NCBI GenBank assembly: GCA_040400085.1
Contig: JBBAQX010000017.1
Coordinates: 13,450-77,449, forward strand
From: HNR sp040400085
GTDB taxonomy: Bacteria > Actinomycetota > Actinomycetes > Actinomycetales > Microbacteriaceae
Direction of reading: 5' to 3'
Length of the DNA stretch: 64,000 bases
Part shown: positions 25,265 to 34,308 of the stretch, piece after piece
Numbering within the stretch: position 1 is the first letter of the stretch
Layout: every line of letters starts with the position of its first letter
Notes under the pieces: generated by a model
Database searches by the model: none
What the model was told of the DNA's origin: nothing
The model's input: only the letters and a program-made list of their open reading frames with translations
Made by a program: the position numbers and the translations under genes

Positions 25265-28183
25265 CTAGATTAGCCCGCGTTCCGTCGCCGCAGTCGCTGC
25301 TTGTGTGCGGGTGCTGACATCGAGTTTACGCAGTATCGCGGAGACGTGCACGCTGGCCGTTTTGCTGCTCATGAAGAGCTTCTCGGCTATTTGTTTGTTC
25401 GTAAGGCCTTCCGTGAGGAGGCGAAGAACCTGATGTTCCCTGTCAGTGAGGGGGTGGAAGGCTCCGCTGGAACGGGATGTTTTTTGGGCAGTCAGCGTAA
25501 GCCCCGCACGCTGCGCAAACGACAGACACGAGTCGGCGAGTAGTCCCGAGCCGAGCGTTTCTGAGAGCGTGAGCGCTTCCCGTAAAGCGTCGGTTGCGGC
25601 ATCCCTGTCTCCGTTAGCGACGAGGCTGTGTGCTAATCGAATCAAGCAATAGGGGAGTGCTATTGCGGGAGCCACCGGTGTTTTAGCTTCAACAAGGGCT
25701 TTCTGCCAGGCCGCTGCTCTGGCCCCTGGGGCGGAAGCATCGCTGAGCTCGGCACGCGCTATTGCTGACCACAGGCTACTCATTGGTAACCAGACGGAGG
25801 CAACAAGAATGGCTTCGATGCGGTCTTCGAGAGAGCGGATGCTCGCCTCATCCGCGATTACCGCCTGCGGAGTCTCCCCATTATGCTGTCGAACCGCCGC
25901 CATGACACGGGCAGCTATTGCGGCGAAAGGCAGGGCGTAAACAACCAAATCCAAGCTTGACTCGTCCTGAAGAATGATTGTCTCGGACCAAGCTTCAGCG
26001 AGATTGCCGAGTTCCAGATGTATCTGGGCGAGAATGCCCGCCGCTAGGTATAGCGTTTGGGGTTCCTGGCGGGATAGCGCTCTCACCCTGTGATCGTTTT
26101 GACTAACGATTCCCAGCGCCGCGGATGCATCCCCTCGCCATAGTTTTAACCGTGCCTCATTCAGCAACAGGTACACCCCGAAACGGGGAATGTCGAAGAG
26201 TTTTCCTCGCGTAAGAAATCGTTCCGCCTCGTCCCAACGACCCAGACTCAGCAGCGGCTCCACCGCGTTGGACGACAGAATTGCACCGTGGCTTCGTTCG
26301 ATACCAAAACGTCGAATAACCTGCAGACCACTCGTCGCGAGTTCGTATGCTCGCTCGTAATCGCCCAAATTGTTGTAGACGTCGGAACCATTTACACAGA
26401 GTTTCTGCAGTGCGCGAAGATCGTCACCCGCGGTCTCTTCTGAGCGGCGCAGTGACTCTAACCCTTCCACGAGGGAACCCGTGCTGACCAGAGACAACGC
26501 TCGAATGTTCGTTCCGAAAGACTCGTCGCGCCTGGAGCCAATCTTGACGGCAATCTCAAGGGAAAGATTCGCCAGCATCAAGCTTTGTTTATAGTTGCCG
26601 TAAATCATTTGGCGTGACGCCATATCACCCAGAAGACCGGCCCTGAATTCGTCGTCAACTCCGGGAGGAACCAGCTCGAGAGCCCGCTGGTGAAGCTCTT
26701 CCCCGCCATCACGCCCGAGCCCAGCCAGATACAACGCCTTATCGCGGAACAACCGTGCCCGCTCTTGCGGGTCTAGGCTCGCCTGCTCAACATCCAGGAT
26801 GCTGAGCAGGGTTAATGCCCTTTCGCTATTGCCTGCGTTGCTGTGCGCAGATGCCGTCTGTCGAAACAGGTCTATTCGGCTCAGTTGTGCTTTTTCTGCC
26901 GCGTCTTCTATGTCTTCCCATAGCTCAAGCGCTTGCTCCCCGAGTGCAGCCTCGGAGCCATACGCATAAGACGAATGCGCTTGCCGCATTGCGGCAAGCA
27001 TCCAGGGAAACGCTTTCTCAGCGTTTCCGTTGCTGAACCAGTGATGCGCTATCTCGGCTGTGTATTTTTCTGGAGAAGAACTCGACTCGAAGTATTCTGC
27101 ATACTGTTGGTGGAAGTGCCTGCTTTCGCCCGGAAGTAAATCCGTGGTCGTAGCCTCGCGCGCGAGAGCATGCCTGAACATATAGGTGTCGTCTGCGACC
27201 ACGATAATGCTGTTATCTATGGCCTCGCGTAGCTGGGCGTTGAGTTCTGCTTCTGCCTGGGGGAGCACGTATCGCAGTGCGCGATGCGATACGGGGGTTC
27301 CCGAAACTGACAATGCTCGCAGCGTATGCTGCGTCTCTGGAGAAAGTCTCTCATAGCGGGCGAGCAACAAATCTCTGAGCGTATCCGGCAGCTCGGTATC
27401 GGGCTCCGCTTCATCGAGACGCACAAGCTCTTCAACAAAGAAAGGAACGCCTTCGCTCCGCTGATACACAGAATCCCTCAGAATATTCGATTGAAAATTT
27501 CCGGTGAGCTGTGCAACTAAATCGTAAACCTGATCTTTTGATAGCCGCTCAACCCGATGACTGCTAATGTTGCGCATCCTGTTCGCCTCCGCGAGGAAGG
27601 ACCGCAGGGGGTGGCGACGGGTCACATCGTCGCTTCGATAACTGAGAATAAAGAGGATGCGCCCCGACGTAATCGTCCGCAGCAAGAAGACGAGCACATT
27701 GAGGGATGCGCTGTCGATCCAGTGTAGATCCTCGATCACTACGACGAGGGGTGTGCGCCGCGACATCGTCTCGAGCAGAGTCGCGATACTTTCGTGGAGT
27801 CGCGCCGCACCGAATTCCTCGTTGAGTTCAGCGTGTTGGCCGAGCTCGGGAAGAAGGGTAGCGAGTGCGGTGGAGCCGGGGCCGGCATCCCCCATCGAAT
27901 TTTCTGCGCCGTTTACGCGCACTAACTCGCGAAGGATGCCGATTATGGGCGAATAAGCCGCGGCCAGTGAGCCGACATCGAGACACTGCCCAACGGCAAC
28001 CGTAGCCTCGGGTTTCAGGCTGTTGCAAAACTCTGTGATGAGACGGGTCTTTCCGACTCCTGCTTCGCCGCTGGCAATAATACAACGGGGGCCGTCTGAG
28101 ATAGAGGATTCGAAGGCAGAACGAAATTCGGAGAGATCGGCATCGCGTCCGACGATAGTCTGATTTGTCGCGATAAAGGTCAT
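25265..28183 (-). CDS. Large ATP-binding LuxR-family (LAL) regulator
   Basis: 972 aa. An N-terminal AAA/NACHT-like ATPase has Walker A SGEAGVGKT (about 38-46) and Walker B VVVIEDLHWID. A long TPR-like helical region (about 400-880) follows, and a LuxR-type HTH lies at the C-terminus (about 905-970; LLTEGLTNKQIAEKLFMSS). This is the MalT/LAL layout, in which effector and ATP binding drive oligomerisation on DNA. The effector cannot be read from sequence. Its ATG overlaps the stop of an 87-aa ORF (ATGA), and a GNAT gene follows. Targets are not obvious nearby. Confidence 0.92.
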   Translation of the reverse strand: MTFIATNQTIVGRDADLSEFRSAFESSISDGPRCIIASGEAGVGKTRLITEFCNSLKPEATVAVGQCLDVGSLAAAYSPIIGILRELVRVNGAENSMGDAGPGSTALATLLPELGQHAELNEEFGAARLHESIATLLETMSRRTPLVVVIEDLHWIDSASLNVLVFLLRTITSGRILFILSYRSDDVTRRHPLRSFLAEANRMRNISSHRVERLSKDQVYDLVAQLTGNFQSNILRDSVYQRSEGVPFFVEELVRLDEAEPDTELPDTLRDLLLARYERLSPETQHTLRALSVSGTPVSHRALRYVLPQAEAELNAQLREAIDNSIIVVADDTYMFRHALAREATTTDLLPGESRHFHQQYAEYFESSSSPEKYTAEIAHHWFSNGNAEKAFPWMLAAMRQAHSSYAYGSEAALGEQALELWEDIEDAAEKAQLSRIDLFRQTASAHSNAGNSERALTLLSILDVEQASLDPQERARLFRDKALYLAGLGRDGGEELHQRALELVPPGVDDEFRAGLLGDMASRQMIYGNYKQSLMLANLSLEIAVKIGSRRDESFGTNIRALSLVSTGSLVEGLESLRRSEETAGDDLRALQKLCVNGSDVYNNLGDYERAYELATSGLQVIRRFGIERSHGAILSSNAVEPLLSLGRWDEAERFLTRGKLFDIPRFGVYLLLNEARLKLWRGDASAALGIVSQNDHRVRALSRQEPQTLYLAAGILAQIHLELGNLAEAWSETIILQDESSLDLVVYALPFAAIAARVMAAVRQHNGETPQAVIADEASIRSLEDRIEAILVASVWLPMSSLWSAIARAELSDASAPGARAAAWQKALVEAKTPVAPAIALPYCLIRLAHSLVANGDRDAATDALREALTLSETLGSGLLADSCLSFAQRAGLTLTAQKTSRSSGAFHPLTDREHQVLRLLTEGLTNKQIAEKLFMSSKTASVHVSAILRKLDVSTRTQAATAATERGLI

Positions 28184-28443
28184 GAACTAATCGTGTCACA
28201 TACCTCGGACAGCGGCTGGGTAAGTTTTAGGTTTCTTTCTCGCGCGACTGGGATGCTGTGCTGTTGCGAAGTGCTAATCCTGTGTGAAGCGCTCAGACGA
28301 CGTAGCTGAGCGAACCTCGACCGAAGTCGTTCGCGGAGCGTTGCAGGGGGTAGCGAATCTTGAAGGTGCTTCGAACGGGCCTCGCCCTCTTGGGCAGCGT
28401 AGGCGTGAAGCTGGAGGGCTTGATAATCGGGTGAGATACTCAT
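28180..28443 (-). CDS. Possible leader ORF coupled to the LAL regulator
   Basis: 87 aa starting MSISPDYQALQLHAYAAQEG. It is polar and partly basic, with no recognised domain. The ATG follows AAGGACAA with normal spacing, and its stop overlaps the LAL start as ATGA, which is the main support for it being real. It may couple or limit translation of the regulator. It could also be a chance open frame. Confidence 0.42.
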   Translation of the reverse strand: MSISPDYQALQLHAYAAQEGEARSKHLQDSLPPATLRERLRSRFAQLRRLSASHRISTSQQHSIPVARERNLKLTQPLSEVCDTISS

Positions 28444-28579
28444 GCGTTTGTCCTTGAAAAATGGGATGGTGACGGGTCTGTCGAGTACCTATATTTCTCT
28501 CTAAGGAGGGGCCCTTACCTCGGGCAGATGCCTTATTTTTCTGACCCACCCAGGGTCCACGGTTCTTAGGTAAGTGCTT

Positions 28580-28617
28580 CGGCTTCGCCCTTGTCTGTCG
28601 GCTTCGCCCTTGTCCGT
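28580..28617. repeat. 19-bp tandem duplication
   Basis: CGGCTTCGCCCTTGTCTGT (28580-28598) is followed by CGGCTTCGCCCTTGTCCGT (28599-28617), one mismatch, then a decayed third start, CGGTTTCGGCC. Confidence 0.9.
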
Positions 28618-28632
28618 CGGTTTCGGCCTGGA

Positions 28633-28676
28633 TTGTTCCGTTCGGCCCATTGGACCCGATGGGCCGAACGGAACAA
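28633..28676. repeat. 44-bp palindrome with perfect 18-bp arms
   Basis: TTGTTCCGTTCGGCCCAT (28633-28650) pairs perfectly with ATGGGCCGAACGGAACAA (28659-28676) around an 8-base loop. No U-tract follows. It is not beside a gene end (the nearest stop on the plus strand is more than 3 kb upstream), so a simple terminator role is doubtful. Confidence 0.92.
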
Positions 28677-28691
28677 CATGGGCCGAACCGT

Positions 28692-28802
28692 ATGATGCGC
28701 ATCACACAGTTGCCCGCAGAGGCGCTGGAGGCGCTGGAGGCAGAGAATGCCCATACAAAAGCTCAGTGTGCGGCACTCGAAGCGAAAAAGAGAGCGCTTT
28801 AA
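28692..28802 (+). CDS. Possible 36-aa coiled-coil peptide or gene remnant
   Basis: Reads MMRITQLPAEALEALEAE and continues as an Ala/Glu/Lys heptad-like helix ending KKRAL-stop, 37 bases before lemA. The composition is that of a coiled coil. Without a clear ribosome site it could equally be the relic of a larger gene. Confidence 0.25.
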   Translation: MMRITQLPAEALEALEAENAHTKAQCAALEAKKRAL

Positions 28803-28839
28803 CAGCATCGATCCACCCCCACCGCGTAATATATAGCTT

Positions 28840-29409
28840 ATGGAAGCTTTGCTGATCCCCCTGCTCATCGTTGTTGCACTCGTCGTTATCATCGGACTCT
28901 ACCTGTGGGGGACATACAACTCCCTCGTTCGCCTGAACATACGAGTAGACGAGGCCTGGAGCGACATCACGGTTCAGCTCAAGCGCCGAGCTGACCTGAT
29001 CCCCAACCTCATCGAAACGGTCAAAGGCTACGCTGCACATGAAAAAGGCGTTTTCGAGTCAGTGACGAAAGCCCGCGCCGAGACGCTGAGTGCTCAAGGC
29101 CCTGTAGATGCGGCCGTCGCCGAAGGGCATATGCAGAGCGCACTGAAGAGCATCTTCGCCGTAGCCGAGGCTTACCCCCAGCTGCAAGCCAGCCAGAACT
29201 TCCTGCAATTGCAGGCAGAGTTGGTCGATACCGAAGACAAGGTACAGGCCGCGCGTCGCTTCTACAACGGCGGGGTCCGCGAGCTCAACACTAAGATCCA
29301 GGTCTTCCCCAACAACATCTTTGCCAAAAGCCTCGGCTTTACCAAACGCGATTTCTTCGAGGTCGAAAACATCGCCGCTATCTCAGAGCCGCCTCGCGTT
29401 CAGTTCTAG
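28840..29409 (+). CDS. lemA: LemA family protein
   Basis: 189 aa. One N-terminal transmembrane helix (about 3-23) is followed by the LemA helical domain with NIRVDEAWSDITVQLKRR and LIPNLIETVKGYA, ending in the family C-terminus FFEVENIAAISEPPRVQF. The topology is N-out or periplasm-like. LemA and HtpX genes often pair, as here (45 bp apart), and are thought to act together in envelope protein quality control; the biochemical role of LemA is not settled. Confidence 0.92.
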   Translation: MEALLIPLLIVVALVVIIGLYLWGTYNSLVRLNIRVDEAWSDITVQLKRRADLIPNLIETVKGYAAHEKGVFESVTKARAETLSAQGPVDAAVAEGHMQSALKSIFAVAEAYPQLQASQNFLQLQAELVDTEDKVQAARRFYNGGVRELNTKIQVFPNNIFAKSLGFTKRDFFEVENIAAISEPPRVQF

Positions 29410-29454
29410 CCTGTTGCGTCCTGACCGGAATGCACAACTGAGAAAGACGAACTG

Positions 29455-30333
29455 ATGTATAGCGCCATACGCAAAAACAAAATCAATACGGTGCTGATCA
29501 TAGCCCTCTTCATCGCGATAATCGGTGGGCTCGGATGGCTGGCATCATACGTATATGGAAACCCGACAATCGTGTATTTCACGATCGGATTTTCCCTGTT
29601 ATACGCCCTTTTCCAATACTTCATGGCCAGCAAACAAGCGCTCTCGATGAGCGGCGCGCAGAAGATCGAGAAGGCAGATAACCCCCGGCTGTATCGGGTG
29701 GTCGAAAACCTGTCGATCACAACCGGAACGCCCATGCCCGAGGTGTACATCATCAACGACCCGGCACCCAACGCGTTTGCCACGGGCCGTGACCCTCAAC
29801 ATGCCGTCGTCGCCGCTACTACCGGCCTGCTCGACATCATGTCCGATGCTGAACTCGAAGGCGTCATGGCGCACGAGCTCGGTCACGTACGCAACTATGA
29901 TATTCGGCTGGCGATGATCGTCTACGGCCTGGTGGTCGCTATCGGGATGCTCGCCGACATGTTCATGCGGATGGCCTTCTTTGGACGCAGGGACAGTAAT
30001 AACGGGGCCGGTGCAGTCATGCTCATCTTCGGCCTCGTCGCGATGGTGGTTGCCCCGCTGATCGCCACGATCGTTCAGCTCGCCGTATCCCGCCAGCGGG
30101 AGTACCTGGCCGACGCCACCGGCGCACTCACCACTAGGCATCCGGAAGCATTAGCGAGTGCGTTGCACAAGCTCGAAACTCACGCGCAACCCATGCAGCG
30201 CCAGAACACCAGCATGGCCCACATGTGGATTTCGAACCCGCTCAAAAAGGGCGGATTTGCGAGCCTCTTCGCTACGCATCCCCCGATCCCTGATCGCATC
30301 CGTCGCCTACTCGACATGGGCGGCAAATTCTAA
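29455..30333 (+). CDS. htpX: HtpX-type M48 membrane zinc metalloprotease
   Basis: A 292-aa M48B peptidase. Two N-terminal helices, the zinc site HELGH (140-144) and the downstream Glu in SRQREYLADATGA are intact, with two further helices between (about 150-215). It degrades misfolded membrane proteins. It forms an operon with lemA upstream. The length is normal for the family. Confidence 0.94.
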   Translation: MYSAIRKNKINTVLIIALFIAIIGGLGWLASYVYGNPTIVYFTIGFSLLYALFQYFMASKQALSMSGAQKIEKADNPRLYRVVENLSITTGTPMPEVYIINDPAPNAFATGRDPQHAVVAATTGLLDIMSDAELEGVMAHELGHVRNYDIRLAMIVYGLVVAIGMLADMFMRMAFFGRRDSNNGAGAVMLIFGLVAMVVAPLIATIVQLAVSRQREYLADATGALTTRHPEALASALHKLETHAQPMQRQNTSMAHMWISNPLKKGGFASLFATHPPIPDRIRRLLDMGGKF

Positions 30334-30552
30334 GAAGCGTTATGCGTCTCAGAGAGCCAGCGGGTTACCCGATAGCCAACGCGGATTCTTGTTTCTTTCG
30401 GATTGTGAAAATAGCTAAGTCATCGGAGAGTAATCAAAATGATATCTCCGACACCCTCGCTTACCCTTTGTGAGTGCCCCACATAACGGTAGGGTCAAAT
30501 ACACTGAAAAGTCATTATTGACCATACGGTTTGTCAGCAGAAAGTAGTTACC

Positions 30553-31329
30553 GTGTCTAGATTTAGAATTAAACCCGCAATCGCCATCGTCGCGGCCAGC
30601 GCAATTGGCTCCCTCGTTCTGAGTGGATGCAGCAGCACAAGCGATACCGCCGGACCCCTGCTGCAGGAAGGCACCCTGCAGGTATGCAGCGAAACGGCCT
30701 ACCCGCCGTTCGAGTTCACCGAAGGCCAGAAGATCGTCGGCTTCGACATTGACCTCGCGAATGAGATTGCCAAGGACCTCAACGCCGAGGTAAAGATCAT
30801 TAGCACCGCTTTTGAGGCAATCGAATCGGGTACCGCACTTGACGCAAAGCAATGCGATATCGTCATCTCTGGTATCTCGATCAACGACGAGCGGGCTACA
30901 AAGTTCGACTTTTCCGAACCCTATTTCGACGACAGTCTTGCGCTCCTTGTTCGCTCTGATTCCGGGATAAAGAGCCTCGACGATCTCACAGGCAAGGTCG
31001 TCGCGGTCCAGCAAGCCACAACCGGTGAGAAGCTAGCGCAAGAAAAGGGCCTCAACCCGGTCGGGCTCGAAGACGGAACTCTCGCCGTTCAGCAGCTCAT
31101 GAACGGACAGGCCGATGCCGTTATCAACAACATCGCTACGCTCGCTTTCTTCGCGAAGGACGATCCGAAGCTCATAATCGCTGACAAGTTCGCAAGCGAA
31201 CCCCTGGGGGCAGGAGTACGCAAGGGCAATACCGAACTGCTCGACAGCGTTAACAAGACAATCAAGCGCATCGAAAGCGATGGAACTCGCGACAAGATGC
31301 TCGCTCAGTGGATGCCCGCCATCAAGTAG
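30553..31329 (+). CDS. Polar amino acid ABC transporter, substrate-binding lipoprotein
   Basis: 258 aa. The signal peptide ends in the lipobox LVLSGC. The mature SBP_bac_3 domain starts with TLQVCSETAYPPFEFTEG and includes GFDIDLANEIAKDL. The fold binds polar amino acids, cystine or arginine-type ligands; which one is not clear. GTG start. It is followed 38 bp later by the permease and then the ATPase, a complete importer of the 3.A.1.3 type. Confidence 0.9.
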   Translation: MSRFRIKPAIAIVAASAIGSLVLSGCSSTSDTAGPLLQEGTLQVCSETAYPPFEFTEGQKIVGFDIDLANEIAKDLNAEVKIISTAFEAIESGTALDAKQCDIVISGISINDERATKFDFSEPYFDDSLALLVRSDSGIKSLDDLTGKVVAVQQATTGEKLAQEKGLNPVGLEDGTLAVQQLMNGQADAVINNIATLAFFAKDDPKLIIADKFASEPLGAGVRKGNTELLDSVNKTIKRIESDGTRDKMLAQWMPAIK

Positions 31330-31367
31330 CCCTCATCAGGCATCTCTATCCCAAAGGTTAATTTGCT

Positions 31368-32159
31368 ATGGCAATGACAGCTATAAAACGCGCGAAAGTA
31401 TCGCGCGGCATCCAATACTCGATCCTGATTATCGCGGTGGTGGCCCTCGCCCTCATCGCTGATTGGGGAAAGATCGGTAACGCTTTCTTCAATCTTGAGA
31501 TTGCGAAGAATCAGTTTCCCGAGATCATCACGACCGCGTTCGTGAACACCCTCCTGTTCACCGCTCTCGGTTTTGTTGTTGGTATGAGCGGCGGTATCCT
31601 CCTCGCGCTCATGAAACTCTCGTCGGTTGCCCCGTATCGCTGGATCGCGACAATCTACATCGAGATCTTCCGTGGGTTACCTGCCCTGCTCGTGTTTGTC
31701 GTGTTCGGCTACGGAATCCCCGCGGCCTTTAGCATCTCGATCAACACCTACATCACGGCTATGCTGGCGCTCGGTACCGTATCCGCAGCCTATATCTCGG
31801 AAACGATCAGGGCAGGTCTGCAAGCGGTTCCCGCAGGGCAGATGGAGGCGGCGCGTTCGCTGGGAATGTCGCATACCCGCGCGATGGTGACCATCATCAT
31901 CCCCCAAGCGATCAGAATAGTGCTGCCGCCGCTGACCAACGAAATCATTCTGCTGACCAAGGATTCCTCGTTGATCTATGTGCTTGGCCTGACGGTGAGC
32001 CAATACGACCTTACTAAGTTTGGACGGGTTGGGCTCACCGCTGCCAACGCCGGCCTGACGCCGCTGGTATTGGCGGGTGCGTGCTACCTGATAATTACGG
32101 TTCCGCTGAGCTATCTCTCGCGGCGCTTCGAGGCTAAGACAGCGAGGACCAAAAAGTGA
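31368..32159 (+). CDS. Polar amino acid ABC transporter, permease
   Basis: 263 aa with five or six membrane helices. The His/Glu/Arg/Opine-type inner-membrane domain carries TAFVNTLLFTALGFVVG and the EAA loop MEAARSLGMSHTRAMVTIII-type segment near 155-180, which docks onto the ATPase. The stop overlaps the start of the ATPase gene (GTGA). Confidence 0.92.
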   Translation: MAMTAIKRAKVSRGIQYSILIIAVVALALIADWGKIGNAFFNLEIAKNQFPEIITTAFVNTLLFTALGFVVGMSGGILLALMKLSSVAPYRWIATIYIEIFRGLPALLVFVVFGYGIPAAFSISINTYITAMLALGTVSAAYISETIRAGLQAVPAGQMEAARSLGMSHTRAMVTIIIPQAIRIVLPPLTNEIILLTKDSSLIYVLGLTVSQYDLTKFGRVGLTAANAGLTPLVLAGACYLIITVPLSYLSRRFEAKTARTKK

Positions 32160-32992
32160 ACGGCTCGGATACTCACGACTCGAAAAATCAGAGTTCACCG
32201 ACACGTGCGCCAGGCGCCATCAGCGTCAGCGGTGTGACCAAAGCTTTCGGCGATAACGAGGTGCTCAAGGGCATCACGCTATCGGTCGAACCGGGCGAGG
32301 TCGTCTGCCTGATCGGGCCCAGCGGTTCGGGAAAATCGACGCTGCTGCGCTGTATCAACCTGCTAGAGAAACCGGATGCCGGTGAAATTTCCGTCGGTGA
32401 CACCCTCGTCACCGACCCCGAATGCGATATCGACGACTTCCGCCGCCGGGTTGGCCTCGTGTTTCAGCACTTCAACCTTTTTCCGCATCTGACGGTTCTG
32501 CAGAATTGCTCTATCGCGCAGCGGAGGGTGCTCAAACGTTCCGAGGAAGAGGCCGATAAAGTCTCGATGAGAAACCTGGAGCAGGTCGGGCTCGCTGATA
32601 AGGCCGCCGCTAAACCATCGTCGCTGTCCGGAGGGCAGCAGCAGCGCGTCGCCATCGCGCGAGCGCTGAGTATGGATCCCGAACTGATGCTCTTCGACGA
32701 GCCTACTTCGGCCCTCGACCCCGAGACCGTGGGCGATGTCCTCTCTGTCATGCGAGAGCTTGCCGATGCAGGAATGACCATGCTCGTTGTCACCCACGAG
32801 ATGGGATTCGCCCGCGAGGTGGCCGACAAGGTCGTATTCATGGATGGCGGGATCGTCGTAGAGCAGGGTCCCGCGGCTCAGGTAATCAACGACCCGCAGA
32901 ACCCGCGGACTCGTTTGTTTCTGAGCAGGGTGTTGAACCCGACTGAGGTTGATTTGGGCGAGGTTGATCTAGGCGAGAAACCCGCCGAGTGA
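32156..32992 (+). CDS. Polar amino acid ABC transporter, ATP-binding protein
   Basis: 278 aa. Walker A GPSGSGKST, signature LSGGQQQRVAIARAL and Walker B LMLFDEPTSALDPE are intact, and VVTHEMGFAREVADKVVFMD is the H-loop region typical of GlnQ-type ATPases. The N-terminal 25 residues and the C-terminal 15 residues (two VDLGE units) are extra to the family core. GTG start within the permease stop. Confidence 0.93.
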   Translation: MNGSDTHDSKNQSSPTRAPGAISVSGVTKAFGDNEVLKGITLSVEPGEVVCLIGPSGSGKSTLLRCINLLEKPDAGEISVGDTLVTDPECDIDDFRRRVGLVFQHFNLFPHLTVLQNCSIAQRRVLKRSEEEADKVSMRNLEQVGLADKAAAKPSSLSGGQQQRVAIARALSMDPELMLFDEPTSALDPETVGDVLSVMRELADAGMTMLVVTHEMGFAREVADKVVFMDGGIVVEQGPAAQVINDPQNPRTRLFLSRVLNPTEVDLGEVDLGEKPAE

Positions 32993-32994
32993 CC

Positions 32995-33480
32995 TTACGC
33001 CCTCGCCCTTTTGCGGTCGTAGAGGGCGAGGGCGGCGATCGAAGCTGACTCGGACATCCGCCCGTCATCGATGAGTCCCCAAGTGTCTTCGTGGGAGAAC
33101 CAACCTGTCCGCATCCCCACCTCGGTGATTTCGGGGGATGCCTCTCCCCGAGTCAGACCAGAGGCGACGATCACGTGGGCTCCCTGGTTCAGGAAGCCGT
33201 ATGCCTCCCGGATGAAACCGATGGTTGTCAGCGTCGTCGCGCGCAGACCTGTCTCTTCTGCGAGCTCGATACGGGCGGTGAGGTGCGGGTCGCCGAGAGC
33301 TTCCGGGGTATCGACGCTGCCCTGCGGGAATTCCCAGAAGCGCTCCCCGACGGGGTAGCGGTATTGCTCCACGATGTCTTCGCGAACGGCCATCCACCTG
33401 TTGCGATAGACCTCGCGCGACGATAAAGCGACGGGATGCGCGTCGTCAGCCCCTTCTAAGCCTGATCGCATTGCAATCAC
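32995..33480 (-). CDS. NUDIX hydrolase with an atypical Nudix box
   Basis: 161 aa, like ADP-ribose or nucleotide-sugar pyrophosphatases in its N-terminal VYRNRWMAVREDIVEQYRYPVG part. The box reads GSVDTPEALGDPHLT then ARIELAEETGL: the catalytic ELxEE glutamates are kept, but the loop is three residues longer than the usual G-x5-E-x7-R-E form and the Arg before the first Glu is Ile. It may still be active. It overlaps the phosphatase gene upstream (GTGA), so the two are co-translated. ATG at 33471 is the alternative start. Confidence 0.8.
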   Translation of the reverse strand: MIAMRSGLEGADDAHPVALSSREVYRNRWMAVREDIVEQYRYPVGERFWEFPQGSVDTPEALGDPHLTARIELAEETGLRATTLTTIGFIREAYGFLNQGAHVIVASGLTRGEASPEITEVGMRTGWFSHEDTWGLIDDGRMSESASIAALALYDRKRARA

Positions 33481-34052
33481 GCCAGCTCTCGGGCAGGAAC
33501 CCCGTTAACCGTTTCCAAGAACCAGCCGTTTTCGTCGTGCGTTATCAAACTGACGGCTGTGTTATTTATCCGGGGCGCATCGATGCCGAAGAGTCGACTA
33601 AGCGTAATGCGAATAAAAGCGCCGTGACTTACCGCCAGAATATTCTGCCCCGTGTAGGTGTCGCGGAGATGCTCAAGCGCCCGCAACCCACGATTGGCAA
33701 CCTCGGATTGTGCCTCGGAACCGATGAAGCCGTCCGCGGTACGAACCCTGTCAAGCTCGGCGCTGTCCCCAAGCCCCTCAGCCAAGCCAAAGTGGCGTTC
33801 CGTGAGGTGATCCAGTACGAATGGTGACCCAAGGCCAAGGCCCTCCGCGATGATCTCGGCGGTCTCGGATGCCCGTGAAAGAGGAGAGCTCGAAATGACA
33901 TGCCAGTCACCGGTCAGTTCCTCAGCTGCTGCTCGGGCCTGGCTTCTGCCTATATCGTTCAGGGGGATATCTGTGCGCCCCTGGATGCGGAAGTCGGCAT
34001 TCCACGCGGTCTGACCGTGGCGGATGAGCGCGATAGTTGTGGCTTGAGTCAT
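33477..34052 (-). CDS. Histidine phosphatase (phosphoglycerate mutase-like)
   Basis: 191 aa. The phosphohistidine motif LIRHGQTAWN and the second histidine in LAVSHGAFIRI are present; the RIQGRTDIPLNDIGRSQA segment is that of broad-specificity cofactor-independent-type phosphatases rather than glycolytic mutases. The start was set at ATG 34052, just before the motif; longer in-frame starts (34070, 34133) would add an unusual leader and have no better ribosome site. Co-operonic with the NUDIX gene. Confidence 0.82.
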   Translation of the reverse strand: MTQATTIALIRHGQTAWNADFRIQGRTDIPLNDIGRSQARAAAEELTGDWHVISSSPLSRASETAEIIAEGLGLGSPFVLDHLTERHFGLAEGLGDSAELDRVRTADGFIGSEAQSEVANRGLRALEHLRDTYTGQNILAVSHGAFIRITLSRLFGIDAPRINNTAVSLITHDENGWFLETVNGVPARELA

Positions 34053-34308
34053 ACGCCCATTCTCTATCATCTGGCTGTGAGAGCGACATTCCTTTCCAAT
34101 TGGGAGCAAAGTCGCAGCAATAAGGGTATACACTTATTATCAGCGTGACAGTTTCCAATCACCCGCTCGACCGTATTTTTCGTTGCTCGAGCACGGGAAC
34201 CCTTCACGTTACGTAGATCAAGATTTTACCCTGCCGGTAGAACATCGGATGGGGTTTCGACTAGTTAATAGTTCCGAACCGGCTCATGCCGGGCCGATCA
34301 GGAGAAAA

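Larger units (their letters stand above)
28444..28691. other. Gene-poor, repeat-rich stretch upstream of lemA
   Basis: No convincing gene is seen here. The stretch holds promoter-distance sequence for the LAL operon, a 19-bp tandem duplication (28580-28617) and an 18-bp-arm palindrome (28633-28676). A third partial copy of the palindrome arm, ATGGGCCGAAC, follows at 28678-28688. A long open frame on the minus strand (28274-28705) is made of low-complexity sequence and overlaps both repeats; I do not call it. Confidence 0.6.

Noticed and set aside
28274..28705. A 143-codon minus-strand frame through the repeat patch
   Set aside because: It spans a tandem repeat and a palindrome, is low complexity (Arg/Gly/Lys/Pro) and overlaps the better-supported leader ORF.
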